A stretch of DNA of 52,692 nucleotides from Deltaproteobacteria bacterium (GCA_947484175.1 CANKOI010000019.1:1-52692), one strand, 5' to 3'. Counted from the first letter of the stretch, positions 42,701 through 51,120 are shown. The notes: a model not told the origin generated them from the sequence alone. Translations and numbers: made by a program.

Positions 42701-43968
42701 CCCCCGCCCACCCCCAGCGGCCGCAGCGAGCCCGCGGCCTCGTGCACCGTGAGCTGCGCGCTGGAGCCGAGCAGATCGACCGTCCCAGAAACCTGCGCCC
42801 GCGCGCCGTACCCCCCCGCGCTCACCCGCGTGAGCGAGAGGTGGCCGCCTTCCAGATGCAGGGGTCCGCGGGCCGAAAGCACCTCCCCCCGCACAGTCGC
42901 GTCGGCCGCGATCGTGCCGTCGGCCGTGAGGTCGTCGGGCCAGCCCCACCCGCGCCCCACCGCCGAGAGCTCGCCGTTGAACAGCAAGGGCTCGAGGGTC
43001 GGAACCACCGGAGAGGTGTCGAGCCCCGTGCTGATCACGGTGACGGCCCAGCGGCGCTCGGTGGGCACGGCCGAAGCGCTCACCACCAGCGGGCCGCCGC
43101 GCGTGGCCAGCTCAAGCGCCACCTGAGGCTCCGAGAGCGTTCCGGACACCCTGCCCGTGGCGTCGAGCGGCGTGGCGACCGGGACGGTCTCCAGCTCGGG
43201 GACGAGCCGCTTCAGCGCGGACAAGTCAAGGTGGATCGTGTCGAGTTCAACGGAGATGCCGGGCCCAACCAGCCCCCCGTGCAGGACGATGCGGTTGAAA
43301 CCGGCTCCGTCCTCGGCGCCGATCTGAAGCGTGGTCGCCTCCAGCGCCGTGCGGTCGGGCGACCACATCCCGGCGCCCGTGACGCTCACCGGCTCGCCGT
43401 CGAGGGCCGCTGTCAGTTCGACCGCGCTCCACGACACCTGCTTCTTTCGAGCGGTGAGCGCCCCGGTCAGCGCTACATCCGCGAAGGTACGGCCTGCCAC
43501 GCTCACGCGCCCGGAGACCGAAAACTGGTCGACAAGAACATCGATCGGCAGGCCCGCCCACGGGACATCGACGGCCTCGGGGCTCCCGGGCCACATGCGC
43601 CCGAACACCGCCGGATCGTCGAGCTGCACGTCGAGACCTTCGATGCGAAGCGACCGGACCGGGGCCACCCGCCCCACCAGCGACTGCAACGCCACCTCCA
43701 CGTCCGCCTCCGCGATCCGCACACGCTCCACCCCCTCGGGGTCGATGAGCACCACGTCCTCGAGCTGCCCGTGCCCCCACAGGTCGGTGCGTAGGCGACC
43801 CACCTCGATTCGGCCGGCGGTCGGCTGCACCTCAGGCAACAGGCGCCCGAGGAGCCAGTCGTTGCCCGCCTCGGTGCGCAGCCACAGGTAGGCTACGCCA
43901 CTCAAGAGGACGCCCGCTAAGGCGACGCCCAGGAAAACGCGGGCCATTCGGGCGAGGTGCCGACCCAT
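39760..43968 (-). CDS. tamB: TamB-like translocation and assembly protein
   Basis: 1402 residues. The ATG at 43968 shares one base with the stop of the Omp85 gene (TGATG). One N-terminal membrane helix (about 10-30) is followed by more than 1000 residues of AsmA/TamB-type beta strands, and the C-terminal domain (DUF490) is recognisable: VDEGFLNFPSRFF, LDGEVDLTRKAGALRLTGEV, VQVELALPYRWVLSVETGDRG, ending in KFRF. TamB forms a groove across the periplasm and is implied in outer-membrane protein insertion and phospholipid transport. Length is close to the 1259 residues of Escherichia coli TamB. Pairing with an Omp85 gene is the usual arrangement. Confidence 0.92.
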   Translation of the reverse strand: MGRHLARMARVFLGVALAGVLLSGVAYLWLRTEAGNDWLLGRLLPEVQPTAGRIEVGRLRTDLWGHGQLEDVVLIDPEGVERVRIAEADVEVALQSLVGRVAPVRSLRIEGLDVQLDDPAVFGRMWPGSPEAVDVPWAGLPIDVLVDQFSVSGRVSVAGRTFADVALTGALTARKKQVSWSAVELTAALDGEPVSVTGAGMWSPDRTALEATTLQIGAEDGAGFNRIVLHGGLVGPGISVELDTIHLDLSALKRLVPELETVPVATPLDATGRVSGTLSEPQVALELATRGGPLVVSASAVPTERRWAVTVISTGLDTSPVVPTLEPLLFNGELSAVGRGWGWPDDLTADGTIAADATVRGEVLSARGPLHLEGGHLSLTRVSAGGYGARAQVSGTVDLLGSSAQLTVHEAAGSLRPLGVGGGARYVGEVSLGWTDRVTAGWAGKLGASNLSYRGLTVGEAEAEVLGKWDGTAASGTVAFAASSLQFEDRRAATARGTVELGETIAFEAVLAEPDREVAAVAGSYDPRDRRLRLDALRAEVAPGVLVTGEGVQRLRLLDAGVADADVHLRVGESSIGVTGGASLRDRDTLVVALESLELADLDPLLPGRLPGWRGRVNAHLGLVGSLEAPRWEGDLNVVGLGIPGQLDGLSLSLAFEGGAGRVQATGEVGTADTEVLTLAASLPVQLSASGVRWGDADPIDVTVRLAPTDTAPLARLLAGRPLPPGRLSAELRLVGSLAAPRAGLTASADVPLAEGGPTARAWLEASLDEGVGKLRLVLNQSFQSRLESNLTARVEGARAIRSLLGGDPPELASLFSDFAGVVMLKQLPVGTIRRVVPFPGDVDGALSGAFVLSGSPLAPRLQGGVNVVGARVGTLRVEPATLELLPLPLGYKFDASFGFADLPTAGTRGACARGPGEPAGNLRLSGFVPLDESFDLGRPGLALEVAGAGVPLAAVEAFVPALTETDGCIRVAGTVGGSLREPDVAVGLALQQGNTTVLPLGVRFEDIDLDGRFQAGRLVVDQFSARTDSGRPRIDQASSRLSGKAEVLLDRWVPTAVNGTVSLDHAWLIAKADRVLQVTGDLEVNGKGATFDVVGDIEVDEGFLNFPSRFFAADGEGGLHPDLSVVRPGAESAAVDRGERMGTALRVRPKVHINLARHMRISAALPLQGAYGDLARSLSTVRVDAELDGEVDLTRKAGALRLTGEVEATHGSAAVLGRPFDLTAGSIAFTGADITKPILDLTADYAVSCNGEPSLVRVAISGVPGEPELKFSGEGALSEEDAILRTLVLGSCPGESGTGAGSQDVLLGLVASMLANDLASSGQTLFQLDSLELDTSGNARVSVALGRNIFLTTAYDPLADPATQNSFSVQVELALPYRWVLSVETGDRGITALSSYRKFRF

Positions 43969-46019
43969 CAAAACGCTTCGCCGATGCCGAAGTGAAAGGC
44001 GTAGCCGGGCTCGTCGGCGAAGTAGGCGTCGGGCTCGGGCACCCAGCCGAAATCAAGGCGGACGGGGCCGATCGGCGAGCGGTACCGCAACCCGGCGCCG
44101 ACCGTCCATTGCAGCCCCTCCAAGGCCACCCCGTTCCACGAGTTCCACACCCGACCGGTGTCGACGAACAGCGCGAGGCGGAGGTTGAACGGAAGGTCCT
44201 GGCGTAGCTCCACGCTCCCGAAGGCCGAAACCACCCCGCCCACCCCTTCGATGGTCACATCGGAAACGCCGTCGCCGTCGGGGTCAGCGCCACACACCTG
44301 GGTGCCCGAGGTGGGGTCAAGGTTGAGCTGGCCGTCGAGGTAGCAGAGGTGAGGGCCGAGGCGGCCTTCGGGCCAGCCGCGAACGGTCGTGCCGCCGCCC
44401 AGGTACAGCGCCTCGTCGATGTCCACGCCAGAGGTCGGATCGTAGGCGAAGAGCACGCCACCGCCGATGCGCCCCGCCAGCACGGTGTGCGGGTCGCCGC
44501 CGTCGAAGCGCAGCGCGCGGTAGGCCCTCGCCTCGCCGAGGGCACGGAAGAAGTCCAGGTCGCCCCCGAAGGGCCCCCCCGCCTCCGTGAGCACGGCAGA
44601 CACGTAGTAGTTGCGGGTGGGCGCCAGCTTGTCGTCGCGCGCATCCCACACGAGGGACTGTTCCAGCGCCGAGAGGAAGTTCTCGGCCGAGATGGTGGAG
44701 GAGAGGCGCGTCTTGCGGATCTCCGCGAGATCGCCGAAATCGAAATAGCGGTGGTACTTCAGGCGGTAGCCGAGCGCGACGCTGATCCGTGCGTCGGGAG
44801 TCCACGTGAACGCGGGGTGAGCCTCGGCCTCCAGCTCGCGGTAGCTCGGCAGGCGGTCGAAGCGCAGCGCGGTGGAGGTGGCGAAGGCGACGGAGCGCCC
44901 GACCACGTTGGGGACCGTCAGCACCTGGCTGACCTCGCCAACCGGCGTGATGGTGTCGACAATCTGGCCGTCGAGCTCGGTGGGCTGCGACAGATCCACG
45001 GCGGTTGCCGCGCCGGCCGTGGCCTCGACCTGCCAGCGCCACAGCCGCTTGAAGGCGTCGTCGTCCTGATAGCGGGCGGCCAGCGCCAACTCCTGCGTGT
45101 TCGTCTGCACATCGAGCCGCGGCCCCAGCGACAGCTCCCGACTCGGGCGCCGCTTCAGTCGAATCTCGATCGGCACCTCGCGGGCGTCGGGCGTGGTGAG
45201 CGTGGGCACCACCTCAACGAGCGAGTACACGCCGAGGCCGTAGAGCCGCTGGCGCGCGGCGAGGAGCTGGCTGGCGCGGAACCCTTGGCCGGGCACGAGG
45301 GCCGCGTCGAGCTTCACCCGGCGCACGAACCGTGCGGCTTCGCCCACCACCGTGACCGCCCCGAAGACACACACCCGGCCCGGAACCACGGTGTAGGTCA
45401 GCCTGGCTTCCCGCAGGTCGGGCCGCACATCCACCGCGCCGGTCACCGTGGCGTAGGCGTAGCCCCGCTCCCGCAGCCGCCCTTGGATGGCCTCGAGGCC
45501 GTCGGTGTAGGCGTCGAGCGTGAAGGCGTCGCCGCTCCGGATGCGAACCAGTTTTTCGATGCTGTCCCGCAGCGGACGGGTGAGGGTGTCGAGCCCGTTG
45601 ATCGTGGCCGGCCCGCTCCACCGCGTGCGCTCCCCGCGTTCGATGTGGCCCACGAGGTCGGCCCCCTTGGCGCCCGCCGGACCGCCGCGCTTTCGGGGGC
45701 GACGCTCCCACTCCACGAAGCGGGCGTCGAACCACCCGTGGTGGGCGTACCAGGTGACGATCCGCTGGGCGTCTTCCGCCAGCACCGCATCGTCCACCAC
45801 GCCGATGTCGCCGACGTAAGGCCCGGCGTCCAGCCGTCCGGGCAGGTCGAGCAGCCGGCGGGTCGGCTGGGTATCGATGGTGTCCGCGAGCACACTGGAG
45901 CCGTCGGTTGCGAAGGGACCCCACCCGTTTCCCTCGAACCGCAGGTCTTCCACCACTGTTTGCCCGGGCGGGATGTTGGGCTTGGGGCAACCGACGAGCA
46001 GCGGGAGGACGAAGAACAC
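43968..46019 (-). CDS. tamA: TamA/Omp85-like outer-membrane protein with lipobox
   Basis: 683 residues from a GTG at 46019. Two or three POTRA-like units (about 70-300; for example RIRSGDAFTLDAYTDGLEAI, GRVCVFGAVTVVGEAARF) precede a 16-strand barrel with the Omp85 motif TVRGWPEGRLGP (about 546) and the closing GPVRLDFGW and FHFGIGEAF, ending in Phe as outer-membrane proteins do. The N-terminus FVLPLLVGCPKP ends in a lipobox, which is unusual: most TamA/BamA proteins have plain signal peptides. Length (E. coli TamA 577) and the tamB partner favour TamA over BamA. Confidence 0.9.
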   Translation of the reverse strand: MFFVLPLLVGCPKPNIPPGQTVVEDLRFEGNGWGPFATDGSSVLADTIDTQPTRRLLDLPGRLDAGPYVGDIGVVDDAVLAEDAQRIVTWYAHHGWFDARFVEWERRPRKRGGPAGAKGADLVGHIERGERTRWSGPATINGLDTLTRPLRDSIEKLVRIRSGDAFTLDAYTDGLEAIQGRLRERGYAYATVTGAVDVRPDLREARLTYTVVPGRVCVFGAVTVVGEAARFVRRVKLDAALVPGQGFRASQLLAARQRLYGLGVYSLVEVVPTLTTPDAREVPIEIRLKRRPSRELSLGPRLDVQTNTQELALAARYQDDDAFKRLWRWQVEATAGAATAVDLSQPTELDGQIVDTITPVGEVSQVLTVPNVVGRSVAFATSTALRFDRLPSYRELEAEAHPAFTWTPDARISVALGYRLKYHRYFDFGDLAEIRKTRLSSTISAENFLSALEQSLVWDARDDKLAPTRNYYVSAVLTEAGGPFGGDLDFFRALGEARAYRALRFDGGDPHTVLAGRIGGGVLFAYDPTSGVDIDEALYLGGGTTVRGWPEGRLGPHLCYLDGQLNLDPTSGTQVCGADPDGDGVSDVTIEGVGGVVSAFGSVELRQDLPFNLRLALFVDTGRVWNSWNGVALEGLQWTVGAGLRYRSPIGPVRLDFGWVPEPDAYFADEPGYAFHFGIGEAF

Positions 46020-46088
46020 GGTGCCCTACGGTACAGGAACGCTATCCGGCTTGCCATTCGGCGGGCCCGCGTTTATCGAAGCGGCCCG
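46020..46088. promoter_or_regulatory. Divergent promoter region between tamAB and the RND operon
   Basis: 69 bases separate the two start codons. On the plus strand TTTATC (46072-46077) lies about 12 bases before the ATG; on the minus strand GGATAGCG lies near 46045. Both are possible -10 elements; no operator is evident. Confidence 0.3.
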
Positions 46089-47144
46089 ATGGCTCAGGCG
46101 CTCCTCACCCCCATGCTCGTACTCGCCCTCCTCGCGTCGGGCTGCGCGTCCGAAACGGCCACCCCCCGCGCTTCGGCCGCGGCAACCGCCGACCTGAAGA
46201 TCGTGGCCGTGGCGGCCGCTGAATGGGCCCCCGAGATCACCTTCGACGGCACCCTGGAGCCCGCCGCGAGCGTGCAGTTGGGCTTCGACGTGCCGGGGCG
46301 CATCGAGCGCCTCGTGGCGCAACGGGGCGTGCAGGTGCGGGCGGGAGAGGCGGTGGCCACCCTCGACGATGCGATGGCGCGTGCGCAGGCCGCACAGGCC
46401 GATGCGGCCGTTCGTGGCGCAGAGGCGCAGCTGGCCGCGGGCGAGGCTGGCTTTCTCCGGGCGAAGAGCCTGAACGAGGCCGGTGGGCTCTCGGAGCAGC
46501 AGTTCAAGGACGCCGAGGCCGCCGTGCTGGCCGGCCGAGCGGGCGTGGAGCAGGCACAGGCCGCGGCGCAGCTCGCTCACACCCATCTCGGCAACCACAC
46601 CCTTCGTGCGCCCATCTCGGGCACCCTCACCAACGGCCCCGACAACGCCGGGATGATGGTGGGAGCGGGCACCCCGCTGTTCCTGCTCGAAGACCTCTCT
46701 TCGCTGCAGATCCGCGGCAGTGTGTCGGAATCGGACACGTGGATCGGCGAAGGGATGCCGGTCACGGTGTCGTCCGGCGCGCCGGGCAGCGATGCCACGG
46801 TGCAGGCCACCGTCACTCGGGTGATCCCGGCGCTCGACCCCGTCACGCGGCGGCTTCCGGTCGAAGTCCGCATCGAAGGGGCACACGCGGGCTTTCTTGC
46901 TCACGGCTATGCCCGCGCCACGATCCGGGCGGCGGTGCCGGTGGCGGTGCTCTCGGTGCCGCGCGCCGCGATCGTGGCGAGGCCCGACTTCTCGGTGGTG
47001 GTGATGCGTGAGCCGGGGCGCTACGAACGAGTCTCCGTCGAGGTCGTCGAGGAGCGGGGCGACGAGCGGCTCGTGCGGGGGGCCCTCGTGGTGGGCGACA
47101 GCCTCGTGCTCTACCCGCCGAGCGGGCTCGGCGGCGAGGGATGA
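46089..47144 (+). CDS. RND efflux periplasmic adaptor (HlyD/MFP family) lipoprotein
   Basis: 351 residues. The lipobox is ASGC (Cys 19). The barrel-sandwich (lipoyl) halves are IERLVAQRGVQVRAGEAVATLDD and LRAPISGTLTNGPDNAGMMVGAGTPLFLLED, split by a helical hairpin rich in Ala, Gln and Glu (about 95-155). The beta-barrel and membrane-proximal domains follow. Adaptors bridge the inner-membrane pump and an outer-membrane channel. The stop overlaps the pump start (ATGA). No TolC-type gene is in the window. Confidence 0.92.
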   Translation: MAQALLTPMLVLALLASGCASETATPRASAAATADLKIVAVAAAEWAPEITFDGTLEPAASVQLGFDVPGRIERLVAQRGVQVRAGEAVATLDDAMARAQAAQADAAVRGAEAQLAAGEAGFLRAKSLNEAGGLSEQQFKDAEAAVLAGRAGVEQAQAAAQLAHTHLGNHTLRAPISGTLTNGPDNAGMMVGAGTPLFLLEDLSSLQIRGSVSESDTWIGEGMPVTVSSGAPGSDATVQATVTRVIPALDPVTRRLPVEVRIEGAHAGFLAHGYARATIRAAVPVAVLSVPRAAIVARPDFSVVVMREPGRYERVSVEVVEERGDERLVRGALVVGDSLVLYPPSGLGGEG

Positions 47145-50100
47145 GCAAGGAGAGCGGCGGGGGGGGGTTCGGGCTCTCCGACGTTGCGATCAGCCGACCC
47201 GTGTTCACGGCGATGCTCTCGCTGGCGATCGTCGTGCTCGGCCTCCTTGGCTACTCCCGCCTCGCCACCGACCTGTACCCGCCGGTGAACTTCCCCTTCC
47301 TGCTGGTGCAGACGGTGTACCCGGGGGCTTCGCCCGCCGACATCGAGCGCGATGTCACCGACGAGCTGGAAGACGCCGTGGGCGGCATCAGCGGCATCAA
47401 AAAGCTCCAGAGCTTCTCGCGCGACTCGGTGTCGCTGTTGATGATCCAGTTTGACCTCGAAACGGACATCGACGAAGCCACGAACACCGTGCGGGACCGC
47501 GTAGGCGCCGCCGCCAAGCGCCTCCCCGACGGCGCAGATGCCCCGTTGATCCGCCAGATCGACATCGGCGCCCTGCCGGTGCTGGTGCTCGCCGTCACCA
47601 GCGAAGGCACGGTGAACGACACGCGCCAGCTCGCGGAGGACCGCATCAAGACGCTCCTCGAACAGGTAGAGGGCGTGGGGGCGGTCAACATCATCGGCGG
47701 GCAGCGCCGCGAAGTGCAGGTCGACCTCGACCTCGACAAGCTCACGGCGCTCGGGGTGAACCCGCGGCAGGTGGCCGAGCGTGTGGGCTACGAGAACTTG
47801 TCCGTTCCCGTCGGGCAGTTCCGCAGCAGCGACTACACCATCGGCGTGCGGGCCACGGGCCAGTTCAAGTCGGTCGCCGACCTGCGCACCGCGGTGGTGC
47901 ACAACACCAACGACGGCCGGACAGTGCGGCTCGACGAGGTGGCCGACGTGGTGGACGGGTTCACCCGCCCCGACCGCTACGTGCGCAACAACCTTCAGGA
48001 CGCTGTCACCATCGAGGTCGTGAAGAAGTCGGCCGCGAACACGGTGGCCGTTTCGCAGAAGGTGCGCGCCGTGCTCGCGGAGTCGGTGCCGCGCATCGGC
48101 TCGGGGGCCGCCTACGAAGTGATCGCCGACCAGGCCGAAGAGGTCGAGGCCAACGCCCACGAGGTGTGGGTGGCGATCTACTACGGCGGCGCCATGGCGG
48201 TGCTCGTCATCCTCTTCTTCCTGCTCGACTGGCGCGGCACGCTGATCAGCGCCCTCGCCCTGCCCACCTCCATCATCGGCACCTTCGCGATGATGCAGCT
48301 GATGGGCTTCTCGTTGAACACCATGACGCTCATGGGCATGAGCCTCGCCATCGGCCTGCTCATCGACGACGCGGTGGTGGTGCGCGAGGCGATCAACCGA
48401 CGGCTGGAGCTGGGGGAAGATCCGCGCACGGCCGCCTCGCGGGGCACGGCCGAGATCTCGCTCGCCGTGCTCGCCACCACCCTCTCGCTCGTGGCGGTGT
48501 TCGTGCCGGTCGCGTTCATGAGCGGCATGGTGGGCCAGTTCTTCAAGCAGTTCGGCCTGACCATCTCGGTGGCAGTGCTGATCTCGCTGTTTGTGGCCTT
48601 CACGCTCGACCCGATGCTCAGCGCCCGCTTCTCCCTCCCCCACCAGGGCGTTCGCACCGGCCTGCCGGCGCTCATCGAACGCTTCCTCGACGGGGTGGAT
48701 GCGTTCTACCGCCGGGTGCTGAACTGGGTGCTCGCCCACCGCAAGACCACGGCCACCCTCACGGTGTTCGTGCTGCTCGGCACCGTAGGGGTGGCGGCCT
48801 CGCTCCCTGCCGAGTTCGTGCCCAAGCAGGACCGCGGCGAGATTCTCGGCGACGTGCGCTTGCCGGTGGGCACCTCCCTGCAGATCACCAACGAAATGGC
48901 CCGCGGGTTGGAGGCCGAGCTGCTCGCTCTGCCCGGCGTGCGCCGCGTGTACACGATCGTCGGCCACGAAGACCAGCCCCATCGCGCCCGCTTCCGCGTG
49001 TCGATCGTGCCGAAGGCGGAGCGCGACCGTACCTTCGTGCAGTACGGCGACGACGTTCGGGCCGTGCTCGACAGCGTTCCCAACGGCGTGGGGGGCCTGC
49101 AAGAGCCCTCGATGATCGAGGGGCTCGGCGACTGGCCCCCCTTCATGATCATCGTGCAGGGGCCGACCATCGAGGGGGTCGAGGCGGCGGGACGAAAGGT
49201 GGAGTCGATGCTCAAGGCGCTGCCCGGCACGAGCGATGTTCGCCTCACCGCCGAAGCCGGCGTGCCCGAGCTGGTGATCGATGTGGACCGCGGGGTGGCC
49301 GCCGATCGCGGCGTTCCCACCGGGCTCGTCGGCATCACCGCCCGGTCGTTGGTGGAGGGAAACATCGTGGGTGCGTTGCGCGACGGCGGGCCGGAAGCCG
49401 ATATCCGCGTTCGAGCGGCCCCGCGGTTCGCGGCGAACGTGGAGTCCATCAAGCGCCTTCCGCTCCCTTCGCCGCGCGGCAAGGTCACCCTCGACGATGT
49501 GGCGGAGGTCACGATGGGCGCCGGCGCCAGCGCGATCATGCACCACCAGCGCATGCGCGCCACCACCGTCTGGTCGCAAGTGGCCCCTGGGCACGCGCTC
49601 GGCGATGTGCTGGCCGGCTCCAAGGCCGCGTTCGCGGAGAGCCCGCTGCCCGACGGGTACTCGTGGGAGATCGACGGTCAGGCGCGCGACATGGAGGAGA
49701 CCGCCGCCGCCATGGGGCTCGCCGTGGCGGTGGCCTTCATCTTCATCTTCATGGTGCTGGCCTCGCAGTTCGAAAGCCTGCTGCACCCGTTCACGCTGAT
49801 GTTGTCGGTGCCGTTGGCGATGGTCGGCGCCTTTCTCGGCCTCGCGCTCGGTGGCCACTCGATCTCGATGGGCAGCCAGATCGGCATCATCCTGCTCATG
49901 GGGCTGGTGACCAAGAACGCCATCCTGCTGGTGGATGGCGCCCTGGTGAACCTGCGCGAAGGCATGGACGCCGTCTCTGCGATGGCCGCCGCCGGCCCGC
50001 GTCGTTTGCGCCCCATCCTCATGACGTCGTCGGCGATGGCGCTCGGCATGTTGCCGGTGGCGCTCGGAAGCGGCGTGGGCAGCGAGTTCCGCGCGCCGAT

Positions 50101-50263
50101 GGGCGTGGCCGTGATCGGCGGCGTGATCAGCTCCACCGTGCTCACGCTGCTTGTGGTGCCCGTTGGGTTTGTGTGGATGGAGCAGGTTCGCGGGTTTTTC
50201 AGGGGGAAGGCGAAGCCGGCGCCGCTGCGGGAAGCGGACGAGGTGGAGCTGGACGAGGCGTAG
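47141..50263 (+). CDS. RND (HAE1-type) efflux pump
   Basis: 1040 residues, the usual size. N-terminal ISRPVFTAMLSLAIVVLG and YPPVNFPFLLVQTVYPGASP are typical of the AcrB/MexB class. The proton-relay residues are present: GLLIDDAVVV in helix 4 (Asp-Asp, about 408) and GLVTKNAILLVDG in helix 10 (Lys, about 925). It pumps toxic compounds out of the membrane or periplasm using protons; the substrate cannot be read from sequence. It is coupled to the adaptor gene and ends at the strong hairpin 50296-50337. Confidence 0.95.
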   Translation: MSKESGGGGFGLSDVAISRPVFTAMLSLAIVVLGLLGYSRLATDLYPPVNFPFLLVQTVYPGASPADIERDVTDELEDAVGGISGIKKLQSFSRDSVSLLMIQFDLETDIDEATNTVRDRVGAAAKRLPDGADAPLIRQIDIGALPVLVLAVTSEGTVNDTRQLAEDRIKTLLEQVEGVGAVNIIGGQRREVQVDLDLDKLTALGVNPRQVAERVGYENLSVPVGQFRSSDYTIGVRATGQFKSVADLRTAVVHNTNDGRTVRLDEVADVVDGFTRPDRYVRNNLQDAVTIEVVKKSAANTVAVSQKVRAVLAESVPRIGSGAAYEVIADQAEEVEANAHEVWVAIYYGGAMAVLVILFFLLDWRGTLISALALPTSIIGTFAMMQLMGFSLNTMTLMGMSLAIGLLIDDAVVVREAINRRLELGEDPRTAASRGTAEISLAVLATTLSLVAVFVPVAFMSGMVGQFFKQFGLTISVAVLISLFVAFTLDPMLSARFSLPHQGVRTGLPALIERFLDGVDAFYRRVLNWVLAHRKTTATLTVFVLLGTVGVAASLPAEFVPKQDRGEILGDVRLPVGTSLQITNEMARGLEAELLALPGVRRVYTIVGHEDQPHRARFRVSIVPKAERDRTFVQYGDDVRAVLDSVPNGVGGLQEPSMIEGLGDWPPFMIIVQGPTIEGVEAAGRKVESMLKALPGTSDVRLTAEAGVPELVIDVDRGVAADRGVPTGLVGITARSLVEGNIVGALRDGGPEADIRVRAAPRFAANVESIKRLPLPSPRGKVTLDDVAEVTMGAGASAIMHHQRMRATTVWSQVAPGHALGDVLAGSKAAFAESPLPDGYSWEIDGQARDMEETAAAMGLAVAVAFIFIFMVLASQFESLLHPFTLMLSVPLAMVGAFLGLALGGHSISMGSQIGIILLMGLVTKNAILLVDGALVNLREGMDAVSAMAAAGPRRLRPILMTSSAMALGMLPVALGSGVGSEFRAPMGVAVIGGVISSTVLTLLVVPVGFVWMEQVRGFFRGKAKPAPLREADEVELDEA
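47159..47167 (+). repeat. Nine-G run near the 5' end of the RND pump gene
   Basis: Nine consecutive G at codons 7-9 encode glycines in SKESGGGGFG. Gain or loss of one base would end translation early. It is a possible contingency tract, or merely GC-rich coding. Confidence 0.8.
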
Positions 50264-50295
50264 GGGCGCGGGGCGAGGAGCGACCGGCGAGGGGC

Positions 50296-50337
50296 GACTG
50301 AAGTCGTAGGGTGGCGGCCCACCCATCGACTTCGGTC
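50296..50337. terminator. Long bidirectional hairpin terminator
   Basis: GACTGAAGTCG pairs with CGACTTCGGTC (one G-T pair), continued by GGGTGG/CCACCC, giving about 17-18 base pairs with a loop of about 4. It lies between the pump stop (50263) and the stop of a convergent operon (50343), so it can end both transcripts. No long T-tract is present. Confidence 0.82.
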
Positions 50338-50342
50338 ACCGG

Positions 50343-50576
50343 TCAACGAGCCGACGCTTTGGCCTCCCGGATCGCCCGTGCTTCGTCTTCCTCTCGGGCG
50401 CGGTTGGCCTCCTCCATCGAGCGAAACTTCCGCACCCCCGGCGTGAACCGGATCGGGCAGAGGCGCTGGGAGAGTTCCATATGCTCGAAGGCAAGCCTCA
50501 CCGTTTCGGGCGTGAGCGGCGGCAGGTCGGCGGGCGGGGGCATCTCCTCCACCGAGCGGAACTTCCGAACGGGCAT
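50343..50576 (-). CDS. Small RKFRS-EE motif protein, partner of a nucleotidyltransferase
   Basis: 77 residues. The ATG at 50576 overlaps the stop of the nucleotidyltransferase gene by one base (TGATG). The protein holds two copies of a motif, VRKFRSVEEM near the start and VRKFRSMEEA at about 50-59, flanking a helix (TVRLAFEHMELSQRL), and ends in a charged helix (EEDEARAIREAKA). I recall similar small double-motif proteins in relatives, next to nucleotidyltransferases, but they have no settled function. An antitoxin or toxin role is possible and unproven. Confidence 0.75.
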   Translation of the reverse strand: MPVRKFRSVEEMPPPADLPPLTPETVRLAFEHMELSQRLCPIRFTPGVRKFRSMEEANRAREEDEARAIREAKASAR

Positions 50577-51046
50577 CAGTCCTCCAGACCGAAGGCGCGC
50601 CGGATCCACTCTGCATCGATGCGGTCCTGAGGGCGAACGGTGTCTTTCTTCATTCGGTACAGCATGGCCGGCGTCGCCACCCGGATGCGCACTCCGTCCA
50701 CGATCACCTCCTCCCACTGGAGGTCTTCGTACCGAAAGGCGTCACCGAGGCGGGAGATGATGTCGAGGGAATACTCCGCGCCTGGCGGTGCGTACTGAAT
50801 CGCCGGGTAGTCACCGGCGAGGTCGGCGGCCGTGATTTCGTCCACGCTCGCGTCGCCCCCGAACACCGACTTCAGCGAGGCCCGCAGTCGCTCTACGTTC
50901 TCGGGCGAAGGCGACACGAAGAGGTCCATGTCCCGCGTGCCGCGAACGAGCCCCTGGGCCGCCATGCCCATAGACCCGATGAGGACGTACTCCACCTCCT
51001 CGCGCATCAGCGCCGCCAAGACAATCTTCGCTTGTTCGAAGGTCAC
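50576..51046 (-). CDS. Nucleotidyltransferase-fold protein (AbiEii/MNT-like)
   Basis: 156 residues. The polymerase-beta-like nucleotidyltransferase signature is clear: VLIGSMGMAAQGLVRGTRDMDLFV, i.e. GS followed by D-x-D, the metal-binding pair. Later it has YSLDIIS (a third acidic residue) and the C-terminal VRPQDRIDAEWIRRAFG. Such minimal proteins transfer nucleotides to tRNA or proteins and often belong to toxin-antitoxin pairs. It is translationally coupled to a small double-motif protein downstream, which supports a two-gene module. Confidence 0.85.
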   Translation of the reverse strand: MTFEQAKIVLAALMREEVEYVLIGSMGMAAQGLVRGTRDMDLFVSPSPENVERLRASLKSVFGGDASVDEITAADLAGDYPAIQYAPPGAEYSLDIISRLGDAFRYEDLQWEEVIVDGVRIRVATPAMLYRMKKDTVRPQDRIDAEWIRRAFGLED

Positions 51047-51120
51047 CGGCGAATCCTACCTGCACCCACGCGACTCGGCCACGGCTGGCCCGTTCCCCGT
51101 TACACGGCGGGCACGCCCCC

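Noticed and set aside
42031..43794. A long plus-strand frame inside tamB
   Set aside because: Arg/His-rich shadow of a beta-repeat gene; no start site and no domain.
44349..46088. The long upstream extension of the RND adaptor frame
   Set aside because: It runs antisense through the Omp85 gene; the lipoprotein signal fixes the true start at 46089.
47111..50326. A 1071-codon open frame antisense to the RND pump gene
   Set aside because: Its translation is His/Glu/Arg-rich and low in hydrophobic residues, a shadow of the pump's codon pattern; the plus-strand gene has complete RND motifs.
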